A stretch of DNA of 20,568 nucleotides from an uncultured bacterium (GTDB taxonomy: Bacteria > CSSED10-310 > CALFER01). Location of the stretch: NCBI GenBank assembly GCA_937951895.1, contig CALFER010000040.1, positions 1 to 20,568 on the forward strand. Direction: 5' to 3'. The notes beneath the pieces were generated by a model, which made no database searches, was not told the origin of the DNA, and saw only the letters and a program-made list of their open reading frames with translations. Below, one piece after another: positions 20,301-20,568 of this stretch (within the stretch, counting starts at the first letter, position 1; the number at the start of each line of letters is the position of its first letter). Position numbers and translations under genes: made by a program.

Positions 20301-20568
20301 CATCCGCTCCTGGCGACGCTCAGAAATCAAACCATGGGTTCTGTCCGCGATGGTGTGCCCCGTCACGAGTTTTGTCCTGATTCAGTCGATCTGGATGGAT
20401 CCGGATTACCGATTCGGCTTCAACTGGTTTCTCGGACGGAGCACATCGGTCCGGTTGCTGATTCTGGGTTTCATGTTCATGTTGTTTCTGCCCCCGGTCA
20501 GGCAGGGGCTGGCCCGAAGGTGTCCCGACTTTAGTTGAAAGTGGGTGGCTGAGTTCATGTTAAGCAAC

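Overview
The window reads as chromosomal DNA of an uncultured, diderm (Gram-negative type), moderately GC-rich bacterium. A lysophospholipid-acyltransferase-like protein of the LPS type, Sec signal peptides, an ECF sigma/anti-sigma pair, a DUF1844 protein and large secreted beta-helix and PA14 proteins all fit this. This mix is common in under-sampled phyla (Hydrogenedentota/Sumerlaeota/PVC-like lineages and similar), but the sequence alone does not fix the phylum. I see no phage, IS, CRISPR, tRNA or rRNA.

Layout. (1) 1-2943, minus: a very large secreted protein with an N-terminal LamG-like domain and a right-handed beta-helix, cut by the left edge. (2) 2993-3446, minus: a small secreted-protein gene that appears frameshifted. 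(3) 3484-6173, plus: a clear sigma70-type promoter drives an enterochelin-esterase-like hydrolase (GTG start) and an unusual ATP-grasp protein. (4) 6163-11241, minus: a tightly packed four-gene operon with its own promoter, encoding a TMTC-like GT-C membrane protein, a B12-binding radical SAM enzyme and two radical SAM enzymes with SPASM/twitch-like tails. (5) 11460-12098, plus: a DUF374-type acyltransferase. (6) 12124-13664, minus: an ECF sigma factor and its zinc-finger anti-sigma factor, overlapping ATGA-style; its promoter is interleaved with the promoter of the divergent nth-DUF1844 pair (13750-14674, plus). (7) 14690-18253, minus: a ClC protein fused to CBS and RCK_C domains, and upstream of it a circularly permuted ATP-grasp protein, with a perfect 12-bp inverted repeat between them. 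(8) 18610-20538, plus: a polytopic membrane protein with two PA14 domains, behind a strong promoter.

How the parts may work together. The radical SAM operon plus the membrane glycosyltransferase looks like a dedicated pathway for making or modifying a surface lipid, glycan or peptide. It is the best candidate for an undescribed system here. The esterase/ATP-grasp pair, together with the separate permuted ATP-grasp gene, hints at amide or peptide ligation of an unknown substrate with a matching hydrolase. The rest is housekeeping (DNA repair, chloride transport) or envelope sensing (sigma/anti-sigma). Functions beyond family level are inference. All promoter and hairpin calls were made by eye.
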